This document shows, piece by piece, positions 27,511-37,905 of a stretch of 51,645 nucleotides of DNA. Source of the DNA: Martensiomyces pterosporus (lineage: Eukaryota > Kickxellomycota > Kickxellomycetes > Kickxellales > Kickxellaceae); NCBI GenBank assembly GCA_025201845.1, contig MU603996.1, positions 32,806 to 84,450 of the forward strand. The letters are read 5' to 3'. The notes below the pieces were generated by a model. It was not told where the DNA came from. It made no database searches and saw nothing but the letters and a program-made list of their open reading frames with translations. How positions within the stretch are numbered: the first letter of the stretch is position 1; every line of letters begins with the position of its first letter. Both the position numbers and the translations under genes were made by a program.

Positions 27511-29853
27511 ATGGTTTATAAGCTCTCCGCCGTTTTGAATGGCCACACCGCTGATGTGCGCGCGCTTGCTTCGCAGGGCAGCGACACTCTAGTATCCGTA
27601 TCCCGCGACAAGACTGGGCGCATTTGGAAGCGCACTGGACCAAACAGCTTTACAGAGGACAGCGCTATAGTCGGGCACTCGGGCTACGTCAACTCGGTCG
27701 CTATTATCCCTCCGACTGCCGAGCACGGTAGCGGACTAGTTGCCACAGGAGGCGTCGACAAAGCCGTCAGCATCTGGGACCCCTCAAACCTCTCCGAGGC
27801 GCTGACAAAACTGACTGGGCACACTGAAAATGTGTGTGCTCTTACTACGTCGGCCGATGGCAAGACTCTCGTCTCCGGATCTTGGGACAAGACCGCAAAG
27901 GTGTGGGTCGACGGCGTGTGCAAGTACACCCTGGCTGGGCACCAGCACGCTGTGTGGTGCGTGCTTGTTCTGGAAGACGGGTCGGTGCTTACGGGCTCTG
28001 CTGACAAGACTATCTGCCGGTGGGTCAACGGCGCTTTGGCACACACGTACACGGGCCACGCTGACTGCGTGCGTGCGCTGGCTGTTGTTCCTGGCGTCGG
28101 GTTTGCATCGGCATCTAACGATAGCTCTGTGAGGATCTGGTCTTTGGACGGAGCGTGTGTTGGCGAGCTGTACGGACACTCCTCGTTTGTATACACACTC
28201 GCTGTGCTCCCTGACGGCGCAATTGTTTCGGGTGGCGAGGACCGCTCAGTGAGAGTGTGGAGGGACAACGAGGTCGACCAGACAATCATGCTTCCCGCAA
28301 CGTCGGTGTGGGCTGTGGCTGTTCTTGAGAACGGCGATATCGCGTGTGGAACGAGCGACGGCGCAGTACGCGTCTTCTCCTCGGACCACACCCGCCTTGC
28401 ATCAGCTGAGACCACAAAGGCTTTTGACGCTGCTAATGCGTCGTTTGCGGTGAATATGAAGACCATGGGCGGGCTGGACACCTCCAAGCTTCCGGGCCCC
28501 GAGCGCCTGAACCAGCCAGGCGCCAAGGACCAGCAGGTTATCATGGTCAAGGATGGCCCCACTGTGATGGCCTACCAGTGGGACCAAGGCACGCAGCAGT
28601 GGGCAAAGGTCGGAGAGGTCGTCGATGCAGTGGGCCAGTCGCAGAAGCAGGTCTATGAAGGCAAGGAGTACGACTACGTGTTTGATGTTGACATCCAAGA
28701 AGGTGCTCCGCCGCTGAAGCTCCCATACAACGTCACCGAGAACCCCTACTCGGCTGCGCAGAAGTTCCTGGAGCGCAACGAGATCAACATGGAGTACATC
28801 GATACAGTGGCCAACTTTATCATCAAAAACACCGACGGGGTTAAGCTGGGAGCCGACCAGGCGGCGCATGCGGATCCATTTACCGGTAGCAACCGGTACA
28901 TCCCAGGACAGTCGGCAAGCAACACCGAGCCTGCGCACGCTGATCCATTCACGGGCAGCAGCAGATATGTGCCTGCTGGATCATCTGCTGCGGGTCCCAG
29001 CGCTGAGTCCAGCTATGTGCCCCCAAGCGACTTTGTGATCAATAAGCAAGGCAATGTCGCTGCGATTGTCGGGAAGCTGGCCGAGTTCAACGCTGCCGTA
29101 GCACAAGAAAGCGAAGGAGGCAATGCCACCTTGGACGATGCACAGATCCAAGCCATTCGCGGCGTGGACGCTTCGCTGGCATCCGCTGGTTCTGTAAGCA
29201 CCGATGCGTACACTGCAATCCTCAAGTCAGTCCTGCTTTGGCCAAGTGCCAAGCGGTTCCCGGGACTAGATCTTCTGCGCCTCATCGTCGCCTCATCGTC
29301 GCTGCCAATTACCTACCAAGCAGATGGCAAGGGCTTTATCGATCACGTTGGCGAGTCCACCGGGTTCTTCAAGCTTTTGGACGACAGCAACACCCAGGCG
29401 ATCACCAAGGGCGATGAGATCAACCTGATGATGGGTGCGCGCTCGCTGGCTAACGCATTTGCCTCCAACGCCGGACTGGACTTGGTGTGGGCGTCGCGCA
29501 GGCAGATTCTCAGTGCGCTGGACAACTCGTGGGCCAAGACCACAAACAAGAACCTTGCCACTGCGCTCTCCAACCTCTACCTCAACATGGCCATTGCGGC
29601 TACAAGGAAGGGCGATGAGGACGATGGCCTCAACATCCTTACTTCCGCTAGTCGGTTCTTGACAAGCACGGATAACGCTGATGCTCAGCTGCGCTTGGTC
29701 AGTGTCTTTGGCGTTCTCGCTGCAGCGTTCCAGCTGTGCAAAGACAGCGCGCGTGTTCTTGGCGACGAATCCATCGTCATTCTTGGCATCCAGGGCAAGT
29801 CTGACACACTAAGGCGTGCTGCCAGGGATATCGGCAGCTTCCTCTCCGCCTAG
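27511..29853 (+). CDS. Ubiquitin-binding WD-repeat protein PLAA/Doa1/Ufd3
   Basis: A 780-residue Cdc48/p97 cofactor that binds ubiquitin and maintains the ubiquitin pool; it acts in ubiquitin-fusion degradation, membrane trafficking and ribophagy in yeast. Residues 1-~300 form a seven-bladed WD40 propeller with repeats such as SGSWDKTAKVWVDG and SASNDSSVRIWSLDG. Residues ~360-445 are the PFU ubiquitin-binding domain (YDYVFDVDIQEGAPPLKLPY). Two PFTGS-x-RY motifs follow (residues ~452 and ~475), as in PLAA proteins. Residues ~505-780 are the PUL armadillo-like domain that binds the Cdc48 C-terminus (LKSVLLWPSAKRFPGLDLLR). All three modules are present in family order and the length fits (yeast Doa1 is 715). 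Intronless, divergent from MED6. Confidence 0.96.
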   Translation: MVYKLSAVLNGHTADVRALASQGSDTLVSVSRDKTGRIWKRTGPNSFTEDSAIVGHSGYVNSVAIIPPTAEHGSGLVATGGVDKAVSIWDPSNLSEALTKLTGHTENVCALTTSADGKTLVSGSWDKTAKVWVDGVCKYTLAGHQHAVWCVLVLEDGSVLTGSADKTICRWVNGALAHTYTGHADCVRALAVVPGVGFASASNDSSVRIWSLDGACVGELYGHSSFVYTLAVLPDGAIVSGGEDRSVRVWRDNEVDQTIMLPATSVWAVAVLENGDIACGTSDGAVRVFSSDHTRLASAETTKAFDAANASFAVNMKTMGGLDTSKLPGPERLNQPGAKDQQVIMVKDGPTVMAYQWDQGTQQWAKVGEVVDAVGQSQKQVYEGKEYDYVFDVDIQEGAPPLKLPYNVTENPYSAAQKFLERNEINMEYIDTVANFIIKNTDGVKLGADQAAHADPFTGSNRYIPGQSASNTEPAHADPFTGSSRYVPAGSSAAGPSAESSYVPPSDFVINKQGNVAAIVGKLAEFNAAVAQESEGGNATLDDAQIQAIRGVDASLASAGSVSTDAYTAILKSVLLWPSAKRFPGLDLLRLIVASSSLPITYQADGKGFIDHVGESTGFFKLLDDSNTQAITKGDEINLMMGARSLANAFASNAGLDLVWASRRQILSALDNSWAKTTNKNLATALSNLYLNMAIAATRKGDEDDGLNILTSASRFLTSTDNADAQLRLVSVFGVLAAAFQLCKDSARVLGDESIVILGIQGKSDTLRRAARDIGSFLSA

Positions 29854-30297
29854 ATCTCTGGCACGTCAGCATAATTTCTGCTAGCCTGTTTACACGCTTC
29901 CTCTCGGTGATGAATGAAGTCGCATCTTGCACAGGTTCACGGAGAAAAGGGCTGCTTCGGGGCTGTGGCCCTTGAGCCTTGCCCTTCCTCCGCGCTCAGC
30001 GCTTTCGGCGTGTGGTGACTGGCGCTGATCCTTGATTAGCGAATCCAAGTGCACGCGAGCGGCACGCGCCCCGCGCTGCACAGTTTCGTCTGCTGTGTCG
30101 CGTAGCTGGGGCGAAGTGGCTTGTGCGCAGCTTTTGTTTATGTTAGGCGTGGTTGCGTCAGCTTTGGCGAAAACAAGCCTTTTCCTTCTGTGTTCCTTCG
30201 CAAACAGCTTTTTATTTGAATCTCGCCCTGCAATCACATCTCCTTTCATCTTACCCCCTCATTAAACACCACAAAACAGCGTCGGCACTAACGAAGG
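29854..30297. other. Intergenic region between the PLAA/DOA1 gene and MSH2
   Basis: 3' flank of PLAA/DOA1 and promoter of MSH2, in the same orientation. No gene is seen. Confidence 0.5.
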
Positions 30298-33138
30298 ATG
30301 AGCAAGAACGACGAGCGCCCGGATCTTAATCTTGACAAGACCACCGAGCAGGGGTTCTGCAAGTTCTTTGCCTCGCTGCCCACACAGGAGAACACTATAC
30401 ACGTGTTTGAGCGGTCCAACGGCGACTACTACAGCGTCCATGGAGCCGACGCCGAGTACGTGGCCAGCGTTGTGTACAAGACCACTACGGTGATCAAGTA
30501 CCTCGGCAACAGCGCATCAAACGGGGGCTTAGCAAGCTGCACAATGTCGCGCATAGTGGCTGAGAACTTCCTTCGCGACTGCTTGCTCAGCTTCCAGCTC
30601 CGCGTAGAGATCTACTCGCCACACGACAGCAAACAGAGTAACTGGAGGGTCTCGCGCACGGCATCGCCCGGCAACTTGCAGGAGGTCGAGGAGATGCTGT
30701 TCAGCACCTCGGAGATAGCCACTGCGCCAATGGTGATGTCCGTTGTGCTCAAGAACACTGCCAACCAGATGCAGCTCGGCGTGGCTTTCATCGACCCAGC
30801 ACAGAGAGCGATCGGCGTGTGCGAGTTCATCGACAACGACGTGCTGTCCAACTTGGAGTCGCTGGTGATCCAGCTCAGCATCAAGGAATGTCTTGTCGAG
30901 CAAGACACTTCTGGCCGCCAGCTGGAGCACAGCAAGCTGGTCGGCGTGCTAGAGAGGTGTGGCGTTGTAGTTACCGAGTGCAAGAGGGCGCAGTTCTCCG
31001 ACAGCAATATCGTGCAGGACCTGGGCCGCCTGCTAGGATCCGAGGTGCCCGTCGCCAGCCTGCCTGAAACCGACAGAAAGCTGGCCATGAAGGCCTTGGC
31101 ATCCGTCATCCAGTACCTGAACCTGCTTATGGTCGATATGGGGGCTAACCACTACACAATCTACACGCACAACCTGGCTCAGTACATGAAACTCGACGCG
31201 TCTGCCGTGCAGGCGCTCAACTTGGTCCCCGCGCCACAAGACGGTGCAAGCAAGACTATGAGCCTGCAGGGGCTCTTGAACAGATGCAAGACGTCGCAGG
31301 GACAGCGGCTGCTGGAGCAGTGGCTCAAGCAACCGCTTCTTTCGGTCGAAGAGATCGAGGACCGTCTGAGTCTAGTCGAGCTGTTTTTCAACGACTCCGA
31401 TATGAGGGAAATCCTGCGCGCTGCCCACTTGCGCAACATGCCAGACTTTAAGCGGCTGGCGAATAGGTTCAACCGCGGGTCGGCCACGCTTCAGGACATC
31501 GTGCGGTGCTACCAGGTGGTCATTGCGCTCCCGGGGCTGTGCGACGCCCTTGCAGCTGGAGACTCTGGCTCCGAGCAGCAGCAGCTAATAGAAAAATACT
31601 ACCTCCAGGACCTCCTCGCTGTCGTGGAGAGCCTCAAGGACTTCCGCTCCCTGGTCGAAATCTCAGTGGACCTTGCTATGGCCGACAGCCACGAGTTTAT
31701 GCTCCGTACAGACTTTGACCAGGACTTGGAGGAAATCCGAGGAAGCATGGACCGGGAGATGCGCTGCATCATCGAAGAGCAGGCGCACGTCAGCGAGGCC
31801 CTGGATCTGGAGGCCAACAAAAAGCTCAAGCTCGAGAAGCACTCGACATTTGGGCACTGCCTCAAGGTGTCGCGCACCGACGGCGCGCGTCTGCGCGGGA
31901 AGAGCACCAGATACATCGAGTTGTCGACACTCAAGACCGGCGTCTACTTCACAACACCAGCACTGCGCGACTCGAGCCGCGCATACAAGGACCTCTCTGG
32001 CAAGTACGACCAGGCACAAGCAAAGCTCGTCAGCGAGGTGATCAAGGTGGCGGCATCCTACTGCCCAGTGTTTGAGAAACTCAACAAGAGCGTGGCGCAC
32101 CTCGACGTGATCCTCAGCTTTGCCGAGGCCTCGGCAACCGCGCCCATTCCTTACACCCGGCCCACAGTCAGCCCCTCGGGAGACGTCAGACTGGTGGCAG
32201 CCAGACACCCGTGCCTCGAGGTCCAGGACGGTGTCAGCTTTATTGCCAACGATGTTGCCATGGCCCAGGGCGAGTCTGAGTTTGTAATCATCACTGGGCC
32301 CAACATGGGTGGCAAGTCCACATATATCCGGCAAATTGGCGTTATTGCGCTGATGGCTCAGATAGGCTGCTTCGTGCCCTGTGAGTCGGCTGAGCTTTGC
32401 ATTTTCGACTGCATTCTGGCGCGCGTGGGTGCCGGCGACGCACAGCTCAAGGGCGTGTCGACATTTATGGCCGAGATGCTCGAAACCGCGTCCATTCTCA
32501 AAACAGCCACTGACCGCTCGCTGGTGATCATCGACGAGCTGGGCCGTGGAACCAGCACATACGATGGATTCGGCCTCGCCTGGGCCATCTCCGAGCACCT
32601 GATAAAGGAGATTCGCTGCAAGTGTCTGTTTGCTACGCACTTCCATGAGCTGACAGAGCTTGAGGCTATCTACGCGAGTGTTGACAACAGACATGTGATG
32701 GCGCGCATCACCGCAAACACCAACGCCAAGGGCGCAGCTGTGGGTCAGAGGGACCTCACGCTTTTGTATAGGATCGGGAAAGGAGTGTGCGACCAGAGCT
32801 TTGGCATCCACGTGGCCGAGCTGGCAAACTTCCCCGAGTCGATTGTAAGGCTGGCCAAGCGAAAGGTGTCGGAGCTCGAGGACTTCTCCTCAGTGAGAGG
32901 CAAGCAGGAGGCAGGTTCCGACGACTCCGCAGCTAAGCAGCAGCGGCAGTTTGCAAAAGAGGAGATGGCCGACGGATCAAGGATGATCGAGAGGTTCCTG
33001 CGCGAGTTTAACGACACCCCTGGTCTGGCTGAAATGCCATCGAAGGCTGTTGCCCAGAGAGTCGACGAGCTCAAGGCAAAGTACAGCCACGAAATCGCGT
33101 CCAATGCCTGGGTGCAGCATGTCATTGATGATCTATGA
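30298..33138 (+). CDS. MSH2: DNA mismatch repair protein Msh2
   Basis: A 946-residue MutS homolog, the common partner in the nuclear MutS-alpha (with Msh6) and MutS-beta (with Msh3) mismatch sensors. Domains in order: mismatch-binding-like domain I (residues 1-~125, TTEQGFCKFFASLP), connector (~130-300), lever and clamp (~300-640) with LLNRCKTSQGQRLLEQWLKQ, and the ATPase (~640-860). Walker A is TGPNMGGKST (666-675). Walker B is LVIIDELGRGTST, with D746 and E747. The Phe-x-Glu mismatch motif of Msh6 is absent, as expected for Msh2. The C-terminal helix-turn-helix region ends at FASLP-like family length (yeast 964, human 934). The single frame has no interruption. Convergent with the cystinosin gene. 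Confidence 0.97.
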   Translation: MSKNDERPDLNLDKTTEQGFCKFFASLPTQENTIHVFERSNGDYYSVHGADAEYVASVVYKTTTVIKYLGNSASNGGLASCTMSRIVAENFLRDCLLSFQLRVEIYSPHDSKQSNWRVSRTASPGNLQEVEEMLFSTSEIATAPMVMSVVLKNTANQMQLGVAFIDPAQRAIGVCEFIDNDVLSNLESLVIQLSIKECLVEQDTSGRQLEHSKLVGVLERCGVVVTECKRAQFSDSNIVQDLGRLLGSEVPVASLPETDRKLAMKALASVIQYLNLLMVDMGANHYTIYTHNLAQYMKLDASAVQALNLVPAPQDGASKTMSLQGLLNRCKTSQGQRLLEQWLKQPLLSVEEIEDRLSLVELFFNDSDMREILRAAHLRNMPDFKRLANRFNRGSATLQDIVRCYQVVIALPGLCDALAAGDSGSEQQQLIEKYYLQDLLAVVESLKDFRSLVEISVDLAMADSHEFMLRTDFDQDLEEIRGSMDREMRCIIEEQAHVSEALDLEANKKLKLEKHSTFGHCLKVSRTDGARLRGKSTRYIELSTLKTGVYFTTPALRDSSRAYKDLSGKYDQAQAKLVSEVIKVAASYCPVFEKLNKSVAHLDVILSFAEASATAPIPYTRPTVSPSGDVRLVAARHPCLEVQDGVSFIANDVAMAQGESEFVIITGPNMGGKSTYIRQIGVIALMAQIGCFVPCESAELCIFDCILARVGAGDAQLKGVSTFMAEMLETASILKTATDRSLVIIDELGRGTSTYDGFGLAWAISEHLIKEIRCKCLFATHFHELTELEAIYASVDNRHVMARITANTNAKGAAVGQRDLTLLYRIGKGVCDQSFGIHVAELANFPESIVRLAKRKVSELEDFSSVRGKQEAGSDDSAAKQQRQFAKEEMADGSRMIERFLREFNDTPGLAEMPSKAVAQRVDELKAKYSHEIASNAWVQHVIDDL

Positions 33139-33339
33139 AGCCCCATTTTGCAGCTTGATCTGTCGCTTCTGCTAAGCAGCTATAACATGAAATGCACTTG
33201 TGCCGTGCACACAGCAGCAAGCGCGACGCATAAAAGCAGCATAAGGCGTGTATGTTTGTTTGGATGAGGTGATGTAACAAGCTAATAAGGGGATAAGAAT
33301 ACAGAGGTAGGAAAGGTGCAGGAGGCTATTACACAATAT

Positions 33340-35146
33340 CTACACAGAATCAGCGTCGCTGTTCTCAGCAGATCCATAGTTCGGCACGTTCTGGTACCGC
33401 AGCTGGGCCTCGATGTCCTGCGGATCATAGCGAGTCGTGTACAAGAGGTAGTGCTGGGTCATGAAAATGATGTCAAACCCGATGCTTGCAAGCCCCATTC
33501 CGAACTTGACTGGGTTTCCCAGCGCTTCGGCCACATTGCCCGATCTTATGGCGTCCAGAATAAGCTGGGCAAACGACAAAACGCCGCCAGTAAAGTCCAA
33601 GAGGATGTTGTGGATTGACCACCCAACCGTTGACTTGCGCGTGTAGTTTAGCCATGCCTGGGGCATGTACTTGATCATGCTGCAGCCGAGCTTGATGAAC
33701 GAGAGGAAGTACACAGCGTTGTAGATCGACGAGAACATCAGAACCGCAGCGAGTCCAGCCAGTGTGCTGAGAAAGAAGATGCGTACCATGAGCGACGACT
33801 CCTGCGCTGGCGCTCGCTATCACCACCCCCCAAAAAAAAAAGGTTGCATAAATTCGAAATACACACAGCGCGTGCTGCAATTAGTAAGCAATGACCAAAT
33901 ATAGTGGCTGGATCGTGCAATATTTCCCATCCCCACCAAGAGCCTCCTGTGCATGTGTACATGGGTGCATGGAATTGCGCAATCAGCAGGCTGCAGATGT
34001 ATAGCACCTACCTTGTAGTAGAACGACTGTGCAAAGGTGACGATGCTGAGGGCCAGCGCGTGGTAGGAGAAGAACAGGTCGTTGAAGCGGACCAAGTTCT
34101 TGTGTCCGTCATTGCGGCGCGCGTACTCCTCGCCGATGGACTTGCTGAAGTAAAACGCTGTGTTGAACAGGGCGTAGCACGCAAAGCCGTAAACGTTGTA
34201 TACCAAAAAGTCAATCGACAAGCCCTCGACGCTACAATGACAGCGCAAAAATAAGAGGGTTTTAGATTGCTTGTGTCTAGCATTTGCATTTGCTGGACCC
34301 CCATTTGTGCCTGGTCCGCCATGGCTGTTTCAAAGTGTGATGCTCACCTTTTACGCTTGTGGTTGAGTATGATCTGCGGGTAGAAGCTCACTGACCATGC
34401 GACAAAGTATGTCTAGAGCTGCACAAACACAAAGGGCGAGAGGGCACACAAGCAGGAGTTTATCAGCGCCATGCAGAAGTAGAACACCATACATTAGGCC
34501 ACAATTCACTTAGCACATATGCCGCAAGTTGGCTGGCTTTCCTTCTGGGCCAAGGAGAGCAGTCAGACTAGTCGCATGACGTTCCGCATGCGTTCAGTGT
34601 GTGCACTATGAGCGCGTGAGGTTTTAGGGAAGGGAGGGAGGAATTGCTCTCCCTCCAGTGTGAGAAGGCACTTTAGCGGCAGGGAATAAAAAACAGGAGA
34701 CATGTGGAGAGCGTGGTAAGAGCGAATGGTGGATTATTAAGCGTGGAGCAAGAAAAGTATGGCAGTACCTCCCCCTCTCCTTTTCTCCAGACTCTGTGAA
34801 TGCGAACAAGAGAGGCAGCAGTGCATTGTAGCTGGGTAGTAACCGGAGGAGAGAGGGTGCTGAAAAGCAGTACTTGGGCACAATTGCTGCTCTCCTTGTT
34901 ATACTTGGAGGAGACCCGAGAGTGGGAGCCAGGGAGTGGGTCCCCGGCATTGTCGCTGCTGTGTTTATTGTTCGCGTTCAGGCTGTGGTAGTATTCTACC
35001 CGCGAAACAGTAGACCGAAAAGTAAAGCCCTCGGCAGGAACGCAGAGCAGCAAAGCGAGCTGGAAGAGAGTGGAACTTACCCAGCCCAGGGTCGTAGAGA
35101 CTGCTTCTCCGACAGACGGCGAGAGCGCTATTTGGCTAAACGACAT
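33340..35146 (-). CDS. Cystinosin-like lysosomal/vacuolar cystine transporter (four exons)
   Basis: A 275-residue seven-span PQ-loop transporter of the cystinosin family (yeast Ers1), predicted to export cystine from the vacuole with protons. Exons on the minus strand: 35146-35081, 34412-34348, 34231-34012 and 33816-33340. The phases agree, with donors GTAAGT, GTGAGC and GTAGGT and acceptors CTCTAG, TTGTAG and GATAG. Exon 1 gives MSFSQIALSPSVGEAVSTTL. The two PQ motifs are VSFYPQIILNHKRKSVEGLS and IKYMPQAWLNYTRKSTVGWS; both keep the Pro-Gln pair and the RKS.. tail. NILLDFTGGVLSFAQLILD and GNPVKFGMGLASIGFDIIF match the family's last helices. It has no long glycosylated luminal N-terminus, in contrast to human cystinosin (367 residues). 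Introns 1 and 3 are long (668 and 195 bases). Confidence 0.92.
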
Positions 35147-36093
35147 GTTGGATTTTGTGTAAGGATTGGAGGCGTGTGCCAAGCAGCTACAGGCAAAAGG
35201 GGTACACGAATTAACTGAGGCGATGATGGAGAGCTGTGATGAGAAAGAGAAAGATGGCAAGCGGCTGGCCGCGGACTGCTAATAAAAGGGCGAGCTGAAT
35301 ATGCCTATGCCGTTTGCTAGCTGAGTAATTAAACGCACACGAAGGCTGAGTCTTCTGCGCATTCTATATTTGTGCTCTGTTTGCCACTCGAAGGCGTCAT
35401 TCAGCTGCGGCGCGATTGGCTGGCTGCCACTTGCTGCTGGTCTCATGGCCCTTCCCCCCCCAAGGCGCAGCTTAATCCGCCTAGTGCCCACCATGATCGT
35501 GGCCACAGCAAGGCAGGCCGGCGCTTTGGCCACTGCGGCATCTGGCAGGCTCACCTGCGAGCGACCGGCGCATTTGCTCGCACCGAGACGCACATGCACA
35601 TCAGTGCCGATTTCAGACCCTTTAATCGCCACATCGATCGGATTACTCGCGACGCAGCTGACAAAAAGGCATCTCGATCCGACACATTTGCTAACCGCCA
35701 CAACGCCTGCACACCCATCTGGATCCATCTACGCCTGGCCGAGATGCTACTTTGTTATTGGGTGCCACACCCACTTCCACATTGGTTTTTGTACCCAAAG
35801 AACAACCGGTATGAAAATGCGCAACAAACAGAGCAGGAGCTGCTTGGCCTGGCACTATGGGGGGCAGTGGCAACAAAGTGGGGCGGCGACAACAAAAGGC
35901 TGCACGATCAGCAGGGCTTTATTTAGATCAAGTCCGCATCCACACACACATACATGGCACATGCAAGACAGGCGAAACGGGCGGGCGGTGGGTGCCTGTG
36001 AGCGCCGGGAAGCGGGGAGAGGCATCAGAGCACAGTGGCCTGCTAGTTGCATGAAACCCACACACTCTGCTGTACTCGATAAAGCGAATCTGA

Positions 36094-36434
36094 TAATCTG
36101 TACCGTTGGCTGGGGGCGCTGTGGAACTCTTGCGCTGCTGTCACAAGCACAGCCCAGTGTTTCAGATGCAAAAAAGGAGTCTGGAATTGCCCTTGCGTCT
36201 TTTACAGCAATCTGCATGTGCATCTTTGCGTGGGGGAGAAGGCGAGGGAATGAGTCGAAATGAGAAATTCTCAGGACCTGGCATCCGCCACCAACCACTC
36301 GGATCTAAATTTGTTAGCTGCAGTTACACAGGAACCTTGCGGGGGTGGGCAACATTCTTGCATTTGAGCAGCAAGCTGCCTATTTGCCAGACCCCCCAGT
36401 CGCTGCCTGCTCGCCAGCAAAAACCGTAGGGGAC
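36094..36434 (+). repeat. 341-bp segment duplicated across an assembly gap, left copy
   Basis: Starts taatctgtaccgttggctgg and ends at the first N. It matches 36445-36785 base for base over 341 positions at a constant offset of 351, apart from C at 36321 versus T at 36672. Confidence 0.95.
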
Positions 36435-36444
36435 NNNNNNNNNN
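36435..36444. other. Assembly gap (10 N)
   Basis: Ten N characters joining two contigs. The sequence on both sides is the same 341-bp segment, so the true gap size is probably negative (an overlap). Confidence 0.98.
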
Positions 36445-36785
36445 TAATCTGTACCGTTGGCTGGGGGCGCTGTGGAACTCTTGCGCTGCTGTCACAAGCA
36501 CAGCCCAGTGTTTCAGATGCAAAAAAGGAGTCTGGAATTGCCCTTGCGTCTTTTACAGCAATCTGCATGTGCATCTTTGCGTGGGGGAGAAGGCGAGGGA
36601 ATGAGTCGAAATGAGAAATTCTCAGGACCTGGCATCCGCCACCAACCACTCGGATCTAAATTTGTTAGCTGTAGTTACACAGGAACCTTGCGGGGGTGGG
36701 CAACATTCTTGCATTTGAGCAGCAAGCTGCCTATTTGCCAGACCCCCCAGTCGCTGCCTGCTCGCCAGCAAAAACCGTAGGGGAC
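36445..36785 (+). repeat. 341-bp segment duplicated across an assembly gap, right copy
   Basis: Second copy of 36094-36434, starting directly after the last N. It continues into unique sequence at the CA repeat, where the left contig stops. Confidence 0.95.
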
Positions 36786-36793
36786 GGGCATTT

Positions 36794-36860
36794 CACGCAC
36801 ACAGGCACACAGGCACACACACACGCACACACGCACACACGCACACACGCATACGCATAT
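36794..36860. repeat. CA-rich microsatellite
   Basis: About 67 bases of cacgcacacag / cacacacgcacac units. It lies just past the duplicated segment, and the left contig ends just before it, so the repeat probably broke the assembly. Confidence 0.9.
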
Positions 36861-37905
36861 CCACGTAAAACCCAGCAGCTCTAGACAAGACAAGAAAAAG
36901 GCGGCTGTTTGCTCGTATGCCACCGCAGCCAACACCGCAGCCAAGGAAGGGAGCGATCAGGCAGGGAGGTGCCAGAGGTGGGCACAGAAGGCGCAGAAGG
37001 GCGATAGGTTCCAGCATGGAGTTCCAAATCAGGGGCGGCGTGGATGGGCATGGTCACACTGTATCCCGGGCATTATTCCAGCTGGGAGGGGGCGCTGCAG
37101 CCGGGCTCCTTGTATGGCCGGTCTGCCTGTATCTGTAGGACGGACGGGATGGCGATCCGCTCTGTACCGGCAGGAGAAAAGCAGTTGACTCCCTCGCCTA
37201 CACGCCTTGTCGTCCTTGCACAAAACATGTGGATATGGACGCGCACCCTGGCAACATGTCGCTCTGCATGTCTCTTGCCCTAGGCGGCGCATCGGCGTGT
37301 GGTTGAGCGGGCGGGTGCGATGGCAGCGCTCGAAGGGCTGGTGTAGTGTGCACCCAGAGACCTGAGAGCGGGCAAAAAATATCGCTCGGGCGCAGAGGCA
37401 GGGGGGGTCGGTTACCACCACTGGGGCTCAGCTATCAAGCGCGCCCTTTCTGATTAACGCATCCACATTTTCCATCACACCCCTCTTCTCTCCTCGCCTA
37501 GCCTATGCACGACATTCCTTTCCTGCTCCTCGCCCCCAAACATAGACTCCTCTCCCACTCACGTTCCCCCTTTTCCACAGCATAAGCGCAGGTGGGATAT
37601 ACAATGCTGGCAAACAGTGCGTCTAGCCTATAAATTACCTTCCTTTCCCGCCTCCCTCTGAGGCCAACCTTTCTCGATTGGCACATATCCTTCTCTTTAT
37701 TTTTCTCACACTCGATAGCCTCCCTGCTCTCCCTACTTCCACCTGCTTCCCGTGGCCTGCATTATCTGTCCATACGCCATTCTTTGTTGCTGCCCATCCA
37801 CATAGCAAGCCATAGTCAGGCGGTCCGCATATTCTGCCTGGTCTCTCTCTCCTCCTACACACATAGACATACCTGCATATATACGCTATACGACATCGGA
37901 CAGCG

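Larger units (their letters stand above)
35147..37905. other. 2.8-kb divergent intergenic region between the cystinosin and velvet genes
   Basis: No gene is supported. It holds an assembly gap with duplicated flanks and a CA microsatellite (listed separately). GATC-type motifs occur around 35634-35725 (tcgatcggat, tcgatccgac, ggatccatct). The last ~400 bases before the velvet ATG are pyrimidine-rich. Long frames on both strands (up to 297 codons near 35370-36263) are low in conserved features and partly pass through duplicated sequence. Confidence 0.5.

Noticed and set aside
31663..32811. 382-codon minus-strand frame
   Set aside because: Antisense shadow of MSH2, which has complete conserved motifs.
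35370..36263. 297-codon plus-strand frame
   Set aside because: Passes through the segment duplicated at the assembly gap and has random composition.
36094..36785. Direct repeats as the ends of a mobile element
   Set aside because: The interior is only the N run, and each copy abuts it exactly; a contig overlap explains it better.
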